The notes beneath the pieces were generated by a model. That model did not search any database. It saw only the letters and a program-made list of their open reading frames with translations, and was not told where the DNA came from. From Gemmatimonadota bacterium (GTDB lineage Bacteria; Gemmatimonadota; Gemmatimonadetes; Gemmatimonadales; GWC2-71-9): DNA of 64,000 bases. The stretch spans positions 1 to 64,000 of the forward strand of contig VGVQ01000017.1 of assembly GCA_016874005.1 (NCBI GenBank), written 5' to 3'. Each line of letters begins with the position of its first letter. Within the stretch, counting starts at the first letter, position 1. The position numbers and the translations under genes are program-made. Shown here piece by piece: positions 49,521 to 61,603 of this stretch.

Positions 49521-50058
49521 TGGTCCCGGGCCTCTTGATACCGGGCGACGGCGGCGTCCCACTCTCCCCGAGCGCGAAGCAGTAGCTCGATCGCCTCGCG
49601 AACCGCGCCGAACCCACCGGGGCGGCTGGTAGTCACGGCGGCAATCCGCTTGATCTCGGCCACGGCGTTCGCCACCGCGATGGGAAGCGCGGCCCGCTCC
49701 ATCGCGGAAAGATCCGCCAGATCGTCGCCGACATACGCCACCTGATGCCATCCCAGTCCCCGCTCCTCGAGCATCCGCTCCATCGCCGCGAGCTTCCGCG
49801 CACCCGAATCTTGAATGACCGTCTTGATCCTCAGTTCCACCGCCCGGAGGGTCGTCGCTTCGGAGACGCGCCCGCTGAGCCAGGCGACCTCGATCGGTCC
49901 ACTTCGGAGCAGCCCAATACCGAGCCCATCCTGAATGTCGAACCGCTTGAACTCGACCCGCTTCCCGTCGACCACCCCGAGGAACACGGCGTTGTCGGTC
50001 AGGACGCCGTCGACGTCGAGCACCAAGAGCCGGATGGCTCTGGCTACCTCGGCGTCCA

Positions 50059-50059
<1 letters not shown>
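49517..50059 (-). CDS. kdsC: 3-deoxy-D-manno-octulosonate 8-phosphate phosphatase
   Basis: Dephosphorylates Kdo-8-phosphate. The 180-residue protein is a capless HAD phosphatase with motif I LVLDVDGVLTD near residue 12, motif II in WLSGR, and motif IV in YVGDDLADLSAM. ATG 50059 is chosen by homology and by its 1-base overlap with the kdsA stop (TGATG). An open extension upstream has no homology. Confidence 0.94.
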
Positions 50060-53284
<3,225 letters not shown>

Positions 53285-53289
53285 CACCC

Positions 53290-53318
53290 AAAGTAAGAGC
53301 GCGGCCGACCGTTGTCAA
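53290..53318 (-). promoter_or_regulatory. Promoter of the kdsB-lpt-rpoN operon, leaderless
   Basis: On the minus strand, TTGACA (53318-53313, perfect -35) and TACTTT (53295-53290) are exactly 17 bases apart. Only five bases separate the -10 element from the kdsB ATG at 53284. Transcription would therefore begin at about the start codon itself, predicting a leaderless mRNA. Confidence 0.65.
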
Positions 53319-53335
53319 AAGTCGTGCCGCGCTCT
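53296..53335. repeat. Inverted repeat flanking the kdsB -35 element
   Basis: AGAGCGCGGC (53296-53305) and GCCGCGCTCT (53326-53335) form a perfect 10-bp inverted repeat around a 20-base centre that contains the -35 box. One arm fills the promoter spacer next to the -10 box. It could be an operator, or the terminator of the upstream orphan gene. The rest of the 140-base gap (53336-53424) is AT-rich with no gene. Confidence 0.6.
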
Positions 53336-53424
53336 AGTTGGCCCCTTGACAATACCTTAAGACCTTGAACTACAACTGCTTAGACTCCCGATGCTCGAAC
53401 CGATCTCATGACTTCCAACCGGCC

Positions 53425-54189
53425 CTACGGCTTGGGCGGCGGCGCCGGCTTTGCCGGTACCTCGTGGCCCGCTACCGCGGCCCGATGCCGGGCTGACCGC
53501 GCCTTGCTCTGGGCGGCCGCCTGAACCGCCCGCTGAACCTCGGCCATCTGGTCCCGCAGCTCGCTCATTCGCTCATGGATCTCGGCGCGGGCCGAGTCCG
53601 AGGCCGCGGTGGCCAACGCGGCGCCCAAGGCTCCCAGGCTGTCGCCGATCTCGCTGAAACGCCCGCTCTCCGCCTCGATGACCTCGGCCGCCGGATCGGC
53701 GGTACCTCGGATCCGCTCCGCCACCTGTGAGGGGATCTTGATGGTAAGGCGCTCGGCGTCGACCCAGCGTCCCTGCCCGTCCTTGGTCTGGATCACGAGG
53801 GAGCCAAAGCCCTCCAGCCCGCTATCGGCGGCCTGAACACACCGAAAGGTCGTGTGTTCGTTGATCCGGGTCGGATCGTCGACGGTCACCTCGCACCCGG
53901 CGAGCCGCCCGAGCTGGGCTCGGTCGGTGATGCGAATGGTGACGTCAACGCCGCTCGGTTCGTCGGGCCCGGCGCGATGGATCACCAGCTTGCGGAAGGT
54001 CCCGAGGCGCTCGCCGTCGAAGGTGAATGGCACGAAAGCCAGGGGGATCGTGACGTCGCCGGTGCCTTCGACCACCCGAACGACCTTGCGCTTCGTGCTC
54101 CGAAAGGTCGAAATGATGGCGAATCCGACAACGAAGATCAGCCCGGCTTTCAGGCCGATCTTAGCCCAGTATCCCTGCATCCCGCTCAT
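53425..54189 (-). CDS. Orphan single-pass membrane protein of unknown function
   Basis: The 254-residue protein has one N-terminal membrane helix (about residues 10-28, GLKAGLIFVVGFAIIST). A beta-rich extracytoplasmic domain follows (about 40-165). A long charged helical segment (about 175-235, AEIHERMSELRDQMAEVQRAV) probably forms a coiled coil, and the tail is Pro/Ala-rich. I do not recognise the family. ATG 54189 is chosen for the strong GGAGGT seven bases upstream. It is flanked by its own leader and a gap on the other side, so it is probably a single-gene transcript. Confidence 0.8.
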   Translation of the reverse strand: MSGMQGYWAKIGLKAGLIFVVGFAIISTFRSTKRKVVRVVEGTGDVTIPLAFVPFTFDGERLGTFRKLVIHRAGPDEPSGVDVTIRITDRAQLGRLAGCEVTVDDPTRINEHTTFRCVQAADSGLEGFGSLVIQTKDGQGRWVDAERLTIKIPSQVAERIRGTADPAAEVIEAESGRFSEIGDSLGALGAALATAASDSARAEIHERMSELRDQMAEVQRAVQAAAQSKARSARHRAAVAGHEVPAKPAPPPKP

Positions 54190-54221
54190 GGTTACCTCCA
54201 CGGCCCCGAGGCCGCGTTCAT

Positions 54222-54236
54222 GTTACATCTTGTAAC
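54222..54236. promoter_or_regulatory. Inverted repeat in the leader of the orphan membrane gene, candidate operator
   Basis: GTTACA-TCT-TGTAAC forms 6-bp arms with a 3-base spacer, 33 bases before the ATG at 54189. It is followed by an extra GTAAC. The site lies in an AT-rich stretch between xer and the orphan gene and looks like a dimeric regulator site. The 97-base gap holds nothing else clear except a small CGGCC/GGCCG hairpin. Confidence 0.4.
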
Positions 54237-54286
54237 GTAACGATATCTAATGGGGTTTCAAGGGCTTACCACCAACACCACGAGAT

Positions 54287-55192
54287 CTACCCCCGGGGGT
54301 GATAGCGCCGATGAACGGCGGAGAGGTACTCCCTGTCGACGTGGGTGTAGATCTGGGTCGTCGACAGATCCGCGTGACCGAGCAGCTCTTGCACCGCCCG
54401 CAGGTCGGCGCCGCCCTCCAGCAGGTGGGTGGCGAAACTATGCCGGAGGACGTGGGGGCTTACCCTCTTCTTGATCCCGGCCCGGCCGGCGGCCTTCTTG
54501 ACGATCCCCCAGGCACCGACTCGGCTGAGCCGACGCCCCCTGGTGCTCAGGATGAGGCAACCTTGGCTCTGCCCTCGATCGAGGCTCGGTCGCAGCGAGT
54601 TGAGGTACACGCTGATCGAGGCGAGCGACTTGCGGCCAATCGGCACTTGGCGCTGCTTGTTGCCCTTGCCCACGACTCGGATGATCCCGTCTGAGAGCGC
54701 CAGGTCCTCGAGCCGAAGGTCGCACAGTTCGGAGACCCGCAATCCGCCTCCATACCCCAGTTCGAGGACCGCCCGGTCCCGCCAGGCCATCGGGTCCTCG
54801 AGAGGGACCGCCGCCAGGAGCGCCTCCATCTCCTTGACCGAGAGCACTGAGGGGAGCGCCCGCCCCCGCCGGGGGACCTCGAGCCGATCGCTCGGATCGT
54901 CGGTCACCGCGCCCTCACCGAGGAGGAATCCGAAATAGGTATGAATCGACGAGACATGGCGGCGGATCGTCGCCGGGCTCAGACCGAGGTCCTTGAGAGC
55001 GAAGACGAAGGCCCGAAGCATCGGCCGGGTGATGGCGCCCGGCCCCGTCGCGCCGAGGCCGTCCACATGGCGGGCGAGGCGGCGGAGATCGCGGAGGTAG
55101 TTGTCGACGGTGTGGGGGCTGTGGCCCGCCTCGAGCGCGAGGTAGTCTCGAAACCCCTCGAGGCCGAAGCGGCGGTCGAGCTCACCGGTCAC
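54287..55192 (-). CDS. xerD: Tyrosine recombinase XerC/XerD family
   Basis: Resolves chromosome dimers at dif with FtsK. From GTG 55192 the protein is 301 residues. It has the N-terminal SAM-like DNA-binding domain ([22 protein letters not shown]) and the catalytic domain. The active-site set is complete: Arg in GGLRVSELC, Lys in [22 protein letters not shown], and the [15 protein letters not shown] segment with His and nucleophile Tyr. Length and sequence suit XerD slightly better than XerC, but I cannot separate them without comparison. It lies 16 kb from the candidate dif. Confidence 0.93.
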   Translation of the reverse strand: MTGELDRRFGLEGFRDYLALEAGHSPHTVDNYLRDLRRLARHVDGLGATGPGAITRPMLRAFVFALKDLGLSPATIRRHVSSIHTYFGFLLGEGAVTDDPSDRLEVPRRGRALPSVLSVKEMEALLAAVPLEDPMAWRDRAVLELGYGGGLRVSELCDLRLEDLALSDGIIRVVGKGNKQRQVPIGRKSLASISVYLNSLRPSLDRGQSQGCLILSTRGRRLSRVGAWGIVKKAAGRAGIKKRVSPHVLRHSFATHLLEGGADLRAVQELLGHADLSTTQIYTHVDREYLSAVHRRYHPRG

Positions 55193-55803
55193 GGGTGGGC
55201 TCGCCGCCAGCGGCGCCAGACCCAGACCAGCAACCCGATCGCGACCGCGACGGCCACGATGCCTAACGCGCCATAGATCCGATCCAGAATGGTCACGACG
55301 GTGTCCCACTGATCTCCCAACACGGCGCCGACCCACACCAGCATGGAATACCACAGCGCGGTGGCGAATGCCACGGGGATCAGGAGTTGCGGGGCACTCA
55401 GCCGGCTCAACCCGGCGAACGGCGCCACCACCGAGCGGAATCCGGGAAGCAGCCGAGTGAGGAACATGCCGAGGGCCCCGTACCGGCCGTACTCCTTTAG
55501 CAGAAAGGCGGTCGCCTCGGGGGGGAGCAGCGCCCGTCCCAGTCGCGAGGAGGTCAGCCGGTCGGCGTGGTTTCTGGCAAAGTAGCACACCCCGACGGCG
55601 CCGATCAACCCGCCGGTCCAGGCCACCACGAAAATCAGGATCGGGTCGTAGTGCCCTTGATGCGACAGGAACGCCGCCATCGCCACGAAGACGTCCGAGG
55701 GCGACGGCGGGAAGGCGTTCTCGACCATACAGGCGACGGCAATCAGGAGATAGACCAGCACCGGTGGCCAGTGGGCCAACGCCTGGAGCACCGACTCGAT
55801 CAG
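55189..55803 (-). CDS. DedA-family membrane protein, second copy (probable CTG start)
   Basis: The polytopic protein of about 204 residues has VENAFPPSPSDVFVAMAAFL and TRLLPGFRSVVAPFAGLSRL, the DedA family motifs. The frame is open upstream but has no homology there. CTG 55803, overlapping the ispF stop as CTGA, is one start. GTG 55791, four codons later, is the other. It overlaps xer by GTGA. Substrate unknown; DedA proteins handle polyprenyl phosphate or phospholipid flipping. Confidence 0.88.
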   Translation of the reverse strand: MIESVLQALAHWPPVLVYLLIAVACMVENAFPPSPSDVFVAMAAFLSHQGHYDPILIFVVAWTGGLIGAVGVCYFARNHADRLTSSRLGRALLPPEATAFLLKEYGRYGALGMFLTRLLPGFRSVVAPFAGLSRLSAPQLLIPVAFATALWYSMLVWVGAVLGDQWDTVVTILDRIYGALGIVAVAVAIGLLVWVWRRWRRAHP

Positions 55804-56276
55804 GGCCCCTCCACCGTCGCGACCGCCAGCACCGCGATGCCCTCGCCTCGTCCGACGAAACCCATGCCCTCGTTGGTTTTCGCTTTCAGGCTCACGGAAC
55901 CCGGATGGAGTCCGAGGGCACCTGCCAGGCTCGCGGCGATGGGGAGCTTGAAGTCGGCCAGCTTGGGGCGCTCCAGGATCACGGTGACGTCGACATGGCG
56001 TGGCCGGATACCGCTGGCCCCCAACTCGGCGACGACCGTTCGGAGCATATCCAGCGAGCGGGCGTCCTTCCACCGCGGATCGGTGTCCGGAAACCGGGTG
56101 CCGATGTCACCGGCGCCCGCCGCGCCCAGCAGGGCATCGATCACCGCGTGACAGACCGCATCGGCATCGGAGTGCCCGGCCAGGCCCCGTTCCGCGGGGA
56201 TGGCCACGCCGCCCAGAATGAGCGGACGGCCGTCGGCGAATCGGTGCGAGTCGTACCCAATGCCGGCTCGATCCAT
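55800..56276 (-). CDS. ispF: 2-C-methyl-D-erythritol 2,4-cyclodiphosphate synthase
   Basis: Fifth step of the non-mevalonate isoprenoid pathway. The 158-residue protein has zinc-binding GYDSHRF near residue 6, GHSDADAVCHAV near residue 34, and the family tail KAKTNEGMGFVGRGEGIA. ATG 56276 starts the homology. It follows mqnC by ten bases. Isoprenoid supply fits the menaquinone genes upstream. Confidence 0.95.
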   Translation of the reverse strand: MDRAGIGYDSHRFADGRPLILGGVAIPAERGLAGHSDADAVCHAVIDALLGAAGAGDIGTRFPDTDPRWKDARSLDMLRTVVAELGASGIRPRHVDVTVILERPKLADFKLPIAASLAGALGLHPGSVSLKAKTNEGMGFVGRGEGIAVLAVATVEGP

Positions 56277-56286
56277 GACGAGCCGT

Positions 56287-57348
56287 TCAGGCCGCCGCGA
56301 CGGCCGGGGGTGGTTCATCGATCAGGGTGTAGTCCTGGCGGCGACGGCGGACCCGATAGCCCGCGTCGGTGATGGCCCGCTCCATCTCGCGGAGAGTGGC
56401 GCGATAGGTGGTACCCGCCGCCGAAACCACGTTCTCCTCCATCATCAGGCTGCCGAAATCGTTGGCCCCGAACCGCAGGGCGACCTGCCCCACCTTGAGC
56501 CCCATGGTCACCCAGGAGGACTGCAGGTTGGGGATGTTGGCCAAGACGATTCGGCTGATGGCGAGGGTCCGCAGGTAGGTCACGGCGTCGGTCTTCGGCT
56601 GGTCGGCCATCTCGGTCCCATCGGGCTGGAGCGGCCAGCAAATGAACGCGGTGAACCCAGCCGTCCGGCGCTGGACCTCACGGACTCGAAACAAGTGCTC
56701 GATCCGGTCTTCATCGGATTCGCCCAGTCCGTACATCATCGTCACCGAGGTCTTCATCCCCTGACGGTGGGCCTCCTCCTGGACCCCGAGCCACTCGTCG
56801 GTCTGGGCCTTCTTCTTGGCGACCCGCTCCCGGACGGCGTCGACCAAGATCTCGCCGCCCCCACCGGGGATGCTGTCCAGGCCCGCGGCCTTGAGCTCGC
56901 GGATCACCTCGGCCACCGAGAGGCCGAACCGCTCGCTGAAGAAGACGACCTCGGACGGCGAGAACCCGTGGATGTGAATCGGGTGGTGACGCTTGATGTA
57001 CCGCATCAACTCGAGGTACCACTCGAACGGAATGTACGGGTTGTGGCCGCCCTGGAGGAGAATCTGCACCCCACCGATCGCCCGACACTCGTCGATCTTC
57101 TCGCCGATCTTCTCGAATGGCAGGACATACCCCTCGTCATGTTTGGGGCGACGATAGAACGCGCAGAACTTGCAGTCGGCGACGCAGACATTGGTGTAGT
57201 TGATGTTCCGGTCGATGATGTAGGTCACCACGTCCTCGGGGTGGTGGCGATACCGCTCGGCATCGGCCAGGCGACCCAACTCGAGAAGCGGAGCCCGTCG
57301 ATAGAGATCGACGACCTCGAGGAACTCGGGCGATTGACGATCGATCAT
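56287..57348 (-). CDS. mqnC: Dehypoxanthine futalosine cyclase MqnC
   Basis: Radical SAM enzyme that closes the ring in the futalosine route to menaquinone. The 353-residue protein has CVADCKFCAFYR (CxxxCxxC, near residue 55) and the family segments ILLQGGHNPYIP, HIHGFSPSEV and SIPGGGGEILVD. It follows mqnA by 15 bases and continues into ispF. Confidence 0.94.
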   Translation of the reverse strand: MIDRQSPEFLEVVDLYRRAPLLELGRLADAERYRHHPEDVVTYIIDRNINYTNVCVADCKFCAFYRRPKHDEGYVLPFEKIGEKIDECRAIGGVQILLQGGHNPYIPFEWYLELMRYIKRHHPIHIHGFSPSEVVFFSERFGLSVAEVIRELKAAGLDSIPGGGGEILVDAVRERVAKKKAQTDEWLGVQEEAHRQGMKTSVTMMYGLGESDEDRIEHLFRVREVQRRTAGFTAFICWPLQPDGTEMADQPKTDAVTYLRTLAISRIVLANIPNLQSSWVTMGLKVGQVALRFGANDFGSLMMEENVVSAAGTTYRATLREMERAITDAGYRVRRRRQDYTLIDEPPPAVAAA

Positions 57349-57363
57349 GGCTGCCCCGGTTCG

Positions 57364-58203
57364 TTAGGCGGCGGAGAGGAACGACAGCGATCCGTCCGGT
57401 ACCAGGCCATCATGGGCGAGCCGCCGGAAGAAATCGGTCAGGCCGGCGAGGTGGCGGTAGGACAGGGCGTAGTCGAGGTCGGCGAGGTAGGCCTTGGTCG
57501 CCGGAACCGTCAGCGTCGCGGCCGTCGCGGCGTCCGCGGCCAACTGGTCCAGATGGTCGAGCCCCCATGCGCGCGAAGCCAGCAAGGCCTGATGAATCGC
57601 CCGGGCCCTGACCTGATCGGCATCCCGCCGGGCGGCCCAGACGGCGAACACGAACGGGAGCCCGGTCCATTCCTTCCAGGCGAGGCCCAAGTCGGTCATG
57701 TAGGGGTACTGCCCCCTGGCGGCGAGCACCAGGGCCGCGTCGCCGATCACCAGGACGGCCTCGTGAGGCAATCGGGACAAGCTCTCGAGATCGGCGGATT
57801 CCGCTCGGGCCGTGGCGAAGTTGGGCCGGACCCGCCACCGATGCCGACAGAGCAACTCGAGCAGCAGCACGGAGGTCCGCGACGACGCGGTCCGAAGCAC
57901 GGTGGCGCCATCCAGTTCGTGGACCGGCCGGCGACTGAACAGCGCCACGCTTCGGACCGGGCCGTCGCAACTGACCGCGAGATCCGGGAGGAGGTGATAG
58001 GAGGCGGCCCCGCGGGCGTATTCGACCGCCGACACGACGCTCACGTCGAGCTCGCCGGCGGCGAGGAGGTCGTTCAGCTCGGCTGCGGTCCCAGTCACGA
58101 CCTCGGCATCGACCGCGATCAGACCGCGATCGATGGCACCGTAGACCGGCTGGCAGTTGATCCAGGGAATCCGGCCGAGGCGAACGGGACGGTCGTGGTT
58201 CAT
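57364..58203 (-). CDS. mqnA: Chorismate dehydratase MqnA
   Basis: First futalosine-pathway step: chorismate to 3-enolpyruvylbenzoate. The 279-residue protein has the periplasmic-binding-protein-like fold of the family. Conserved segments are GRIPWINCQPVY at the start, DVSVVSAVEYAR and GDAALVL. ATG 58203 overlaps the mqnE stop by four bases. mqnB and mqnD are not in the window. Confidence 0.93.
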   Translation of the reverse strand: MNHDRPVRLGRIPWINCQPVYGAIDRGLIAVDAEVVTGTAAELNDLLAAGELDVSVVSAVEYARGAASYHLLPDLAVSCDGPVRSVALFSRRPVHELDGATVLRTASSRTSVLLLELLCRHRWRVRPNFATARAESADLESLSRLPHEAVLVIGDAALVLAARGQYPYMTDLGLAWKEWTGLPFVFAVWAARRDADQVRARAIHQALLASRAWGLDHLDQLAADAATAATLTVPATKAYLADLDYALSYRHLAGLTDFFRRLAHDGLVPDGSLSFLSAA

Positions 58204-59390
58204 GCGGCGTGCACCGACGGCGCGAACGCCCCCGCTACAGGGGGCTCCTCGAGATCGTCGAAAGCGTCACGGATCGGCCGGTAGAAGCTGTCCCGTTCGA
58301 CCGGGCGCTTGCCGGCCGCTCGAATCAGCTCCACCAGGCCGCGATACGGCAAGTGCATCGCGGTCTTGGCACCCGCCTCGTGATACACCCGCTCGTACAC
58401 CACGGTGCCCTCGACATCGTCGCAGCCGAACCCGAGCACCACCTGCGACATGAACGGCGTCACCATGGGCCAGTGGGTCTTGATGTGGTCGATGTTGTCG
58501 AAATACAACCGGGCAACCGCCACATTCTTCAGGTCTTCGTAACCCGTCGTGGCCGATCCGACCCGGCCCATCTCCTCGCCCAGCTCGTTGTGGTCGGGGT
58601 GATAGGCCAGCGGAATGTAGGTGAGGAAACCCCCGGTTTCGTCTTGGAGGTCCCGCAGCATGGTCAGATGCTCGATCCGGTCGGCCGCCGTTTCGACGTG
58701 GCCGTACAACATGGTGCAGTTGGTTCGGATACCCAGCCGATGCGCGGTCCGGTGAACGTCGACCCATTCTTGCCCGGTGAGCTTACGCTCGGCGATGGTG
58801 GCCCGGACCGCCGTGCTGAAAACCTCGGCGCCACCGCCCGGCATGGTGTCGAGCCCGCTGTCGCGAAGGGCCAGCAGCACGGCCTCGACCGTGGTCTTTT
58901 CGATCCGGGCCAGGTGGGCGATCTCGACGGCGGTGAGCGCCTTGATGTGAATCGTCGGGTGACGTTCTTTCAAGCCGCGAAACATCTCGGCGTAGTAGCT
59001 CAGCCGCAGCTTGGGATGGAGGCCGCCCACGATGTGGAACTCGGTGGTGGGGGCCCCCACGGCGTGCGCCGCTTCCTGGTAGACTTCCTCGAGCGAACGG
59101 GTGTATGCCCCGTCTTCCTTCGGGAGCCGGGCGAAGGAGCAGAAAACGCAGGTGTTGCGGAGGACGCAGACGTTGGTCGGATTGAGGTGCTGATTGGCCG
59201 AAAAGAAGACCCGGTCGCCGTTCTTCCGGGCGTTGGCGTAGGCGGCGAGGGCTCCGAGGCTCAGGACATCGGAGGTTTCGAACAGGGCAATGCCGTCGGC
59301 CGGGTCGAGTCGGGTTCCACCCAGGACCTTCTCCGCGATCGGCCGTAGCGCTGGATCGCGAAAGTGGGCCGGATTGGGAGGGGCAATCAT
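58200..59390 (-). CDS. mqnE: Aminofutalosine synthase MqnE
   Basis: Radical SAM enzyme joining enolpyruvylbenzoate to the adenosyl group. The 396-residue protein has VFFSANQHLNPTNVC, then FHIVGGLHPKL, and TMPGGGAEVF. The cluster cysteines read C-x5-C-x2-C (CVLRNTCVFC), two residues longer than the C-x3-C-x2-C of MqnC next door. A GGAG lies just before ATG 59390. The 158-base divergent gap to the methyltransferase gene (59391-59548) shows no clear promoter. Confidence 0.92.
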   Translation of the reverse strand: MIAPPNPAHFRDPALRPIAEKVLGGTRLDPADGIALFETSDVLSLGALAAYANARKNGDRVFFSANQHLNPTNVCVLRNTCVFCSFARLPKEDGAYTRSLEEVYQEAAHAVGAPTTEFHIVGGLHPKLRLSYYAEMFRGLKERHPTIHIKALTAVEIAHLARIEKTTVEAVLLALRDSGLDTMPGGGAEVFSTAVRATIAERKLTGQEWVDVHRTAHRLGIRTNCTMLYGHVETAADRIEHLTMLRDLQDETGGFLTYIPLAYHPDHNELGEEMGRVGSATTGYEDLKNVAVARLYFDNIDHIKTHWPMVTPFMSQVVLGFGCDDVEGTVVYERVYHEAGAKTAMHLPYRGLVELIRAAGKRPVERDSFYRPIRDAFDDLEEPPVAGAFAPSVHAA

Positions 59391-59548
59391 CCTATCTCCA
59401 TTCGGCGGAATTACTTAGGGCTGCAGTTGCAATCTAGCTGGCTGGGCACCGCAGGGGGAGTTGCCGGCACCAACGGGCCGTGGTCGCGGCTCGGCGGTCG
59501 GGACCGGCCACCGACCCCCGTAACCGAGGCCGGAAGGAGCGCTCGAGG

Positions 59549-60028
59549 ATGAGCTGGTGGCGAGGGAATCGGGGTGAGTGGTACGTCGTAGCCCAACTCG
59601 GGCTGTTCGGCCTGGTGGCATTTGGCCCGCGTTCCCTACCCGGGTGGCCCGCCTGGCCCGCTTTGGTCGAGGCGATCGCCAGGCCCGGCGGCGCGGTGCT
59701 GTTGGCCGCGGGAGCCATCGTGCTCGCGCTCGCCGTTCGACGACTTGGCCGCTCGCTCACCCCGCTCCCGGCGCCGACCCGGGACTCGGAGCTTGCCGTG
59801 ACCGGTCCATTCGCTTTGGTAAGGCACCCGATCTATTCGGCCGTCATCCTGCTCGCCTTCGGTTGGGCACTCTTCGCCAGAGGCACCCTCACGCTCGGCT
59901 ATGCGTCGCTATTGGCGGTGTTTCTCGACCGGAAAGCCTCGCGCGAGGAGCGGTGGCTCCTGGACCGGTACCCTGGCTATGCCGACTACCGAGCCCGGGT
60001 TCGGAAGTTGATCCCGTTCCTCTACTGA
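59549..60028 (+). CDS. Isoprenylcysteine carboxyl methyltransferase (ICMT) family membrane protein
   Basis: The 159-residue protein has four or five membrane segments and the C-terminal ICMT/PEMT-type motif: ALVRHPIYSAVILLAFGWAL, then ERWLLDRYPGYADYRARVRKLIPF. Bacterial members methylate unknown small or lipid substrates with SAM. ATG 59549 is chosen for GGAAGGAG ten bases upstream. It is the only plus-strand gene right of the strand switch, divergent from mqnE and convergent with fabF. Confidence 0.85.
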   Translation: MSWWRGNRGEWYVVAQLGLFGLVAFGPRSLPGWPAWPALVEAIARPGGAVLLAAGAIVLALAVRRLGRSLTPLPAPTRDSELAVTGPFALVRHPIYSAVILLAFGWALFARGTLTLGYASLLAVFLDRKASREERWLLDRYPGYADYRARVRKLIPFLY

Positions 60029-60076
60029 GGCAGCCTGTCTGTCCGGCCGGACCACCTGGCCGCGATCGAGGTCGTC

Positions 60077-60096
60077 GGCGCCCGGACTCGGGCGCC
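60077..60096. terminator. Hairpin between convergent ICMT gene and fabF
   Basis: GGCGCCCG-GACT-CGGGCGCC is a perfect 8-bp stem with a 4-base loop in the 74-base gap between two convergent genes. It could act on both transcripts. No T tract follows on either strand. Confidence 0.5.
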
Positions 60097-60102
60097 CAAC
60101 CG

Positions 60103-61347
60103 TCAAGGAAGGTACCGGCGGACCGCCAACGCCACGTTATGGCCGCCGAAGCCGAAGGAATTCGACATCGCGACGTCGACTGAACGCTCGATAGCGTGGT
60201 TCGGAGCACAGTCGAGATCGCACTCCGGATCGGGATCGGTCTGGTTGATCGTGGGCGGGATCTTGCCGGTGGTCGCAACCAACAACGAGACCCCGAACTC
60301 GAGAGCGCCCGCCGCTCCGAGCAGGTGGCCCGTCATCGATTTGGTCGAGGCGAAGATCAGCTTCCGGGCGTGATCGCCGAATACCCGCTTAACCGCGTTC
60401 GTTTCGGCGACGTCGCCGAGGGGGGTCGAGGTCCCGTGGGCGTTGACGTACCCCACCATCGTCGGTTCGACGTGTCCATCGGCGAGGCATTCCCGCATGG
60501 CGCGCTGGGCGCCTTCGCCGTCGGGCGCCGGAGCGGTCATGTGATGGGCATCCCCGCTCATGCCGTACCCGACGACTTCGCCGAGCACGGTGGCGCCTCG
60601 GGCCGTCGCGTGGGCCAGACTCTCCAACACCACCGCCGCGGAGCCATCGCCCAGTACGAAACCATCCCTCCCCCGGTCGAACGGCCGACTGGCCAAGGTC
60701 GGCTCGTCGTTTCGGGTCGACAGCGCCTTCATGTTCTGGAAGCCTGCGATCGCGAGACCGGTAATGGCGGCCTCGGAGCCCCCTGCCACGATGCAGTCGG
60801 CTTTGCCGGCTCGAATCGATTCGAACGCCTCACCGATCGCATGGGCCGATGAGGCGCAGGCCGAGACGGTACAGAAATTGGGACCCTTGAGGCCGTAGCG
60901 GATCGAGACGATTCCCGACGCGATGTCGGGGATGAACATCGGGACGAAGAACGGCGAAACCCGATCGGGGCCCTTCTCGAGGAATACCAGGCACTGTTCT
61001 TCGAAGGTCATCATCCCGCCGATCCCGCTGCCGATGATGACGCCGGTTCGTTCGGGACTCGGGAACTTGCCTTCGAGCCCGGCTTGCACGATGGCCTGGT
61101 GGCTGGTGGCGAGCGCCATCTGGAGGAACAGGTCGTAGCGCCTGGCCTCCTTCCGATCGATGTACAGGAGCGGGTCGAACCCCTTCACCTCGCAAGCGAA
61201 GCGGACCTGCAACCGGCTCGGGTCGAATTTGGCGATGGGACCAGCCCCGGACTTGCCGGCCAGCAGATTGGTCCACGTCTCCTCGACCGTGAGGCCGAGC
61301 GGCGTGACCATTCCCATCCCGGTGACGACGACGCGGGCACCAGCCAC
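60103..61347 (-). CDS. fabF: Beta-ketoacyl-ACP synthase II
   Basis: Elongating condensing enzyme of fatty acid synthesis. The 414-residue protein has the thiolase fold with nucleophile Cys in VSACASSAHAIGEA (about residue 163) and the two His motifs NAHGTSTPLGD and STKSMTGHLLGAAG. The start is GTG 61347, directly after the acpP stop. It ends the fab run. Confidence 0.96.
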   Translation of the reverse strand: MAGARVVVTGMGMVTPLGLTVEETWTNLLAGKSGAGPIAKFDPSRLQVRFACEVKGFDPLLYIDRKEARRYDLFLQMALATSHQAIVQAGLEGKFPSPERTGVIIGSGIGGMMTFEEQCLVFLEKGPDRVSPFFVPMFIPDIASGIVSIRYGLKGPNFCTVSACASSAHAIGEAFESIRAGKADCIVAGGSEAAITGLAIAGFQNMKALSTRNDEPTLASRPFDRGRDGFVLGDGSAAVVLESLAHATARGATVLGEVVGYGMSGDAHHMTAPAPDGEGAQRAMRECLADGHVEPTMVGYVNAHGTSTPLGDVAETNAVKRVFGDHARKLIFASTKSMTGHLLGAAGALEFGVSLLVATTGKIPPTINQTDPDPECDLDCAPNHAIERSVDVAMSNSFGFGGHNVALAVRRYLP

Positions 61348-61590
61348 CTATTTGCTTCCCATCTTGTCTTGGAGGTACTTGAGCGCATCGCCCACCGTCT
61401 TGAGCTTCTCGGCCTCTTCGTCGGGGATGTCGATGTCGAACTCCTTCTCGAACGCCATCACCAACTCGACGGTGTCGAGCGAATCGGCGCCAAGGTCCTC
61501 CATGAAATTGGCCTGGTCGGTGAGTTTCTCGCGTTCAACGCCCAGTTCCTCGGCGATGATGTCTTTGACCTTCTCCACCATGTCACTCAT
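61348..61590 (-). CDS. acpP: Acyl carrier protein
   Basis: The 80-residue acidic four-helix carrier has its phosphopantetheine Ser in [16 protein letters not shown] near residue 37. It carries chains for the fab genes around it. It also supplies hydroxyacyl groups to LpxA and LpxD on the other arm. It is spaced 13 bases from fabG and none from fabF. Confidence 0.97.
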   Translation of the reverse strand: MSDMVEKVKDIIAEELGVEREKLTDQANFMEDLGADSLDTVELVMAFEKEFDIDIPDEEAEKLKTVGDALKYLQDKMGSK

Positions 61591-61603
61591 GTCGTCCCCT
61601 GGG

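Noticed and set aside
56200-58284. 694-codon plus-strand frame antisense to mqnA/mqnC
   Set aside because: Shadow frame with low-complexity translation; it breaks the gene-direction pattern and has no domain.
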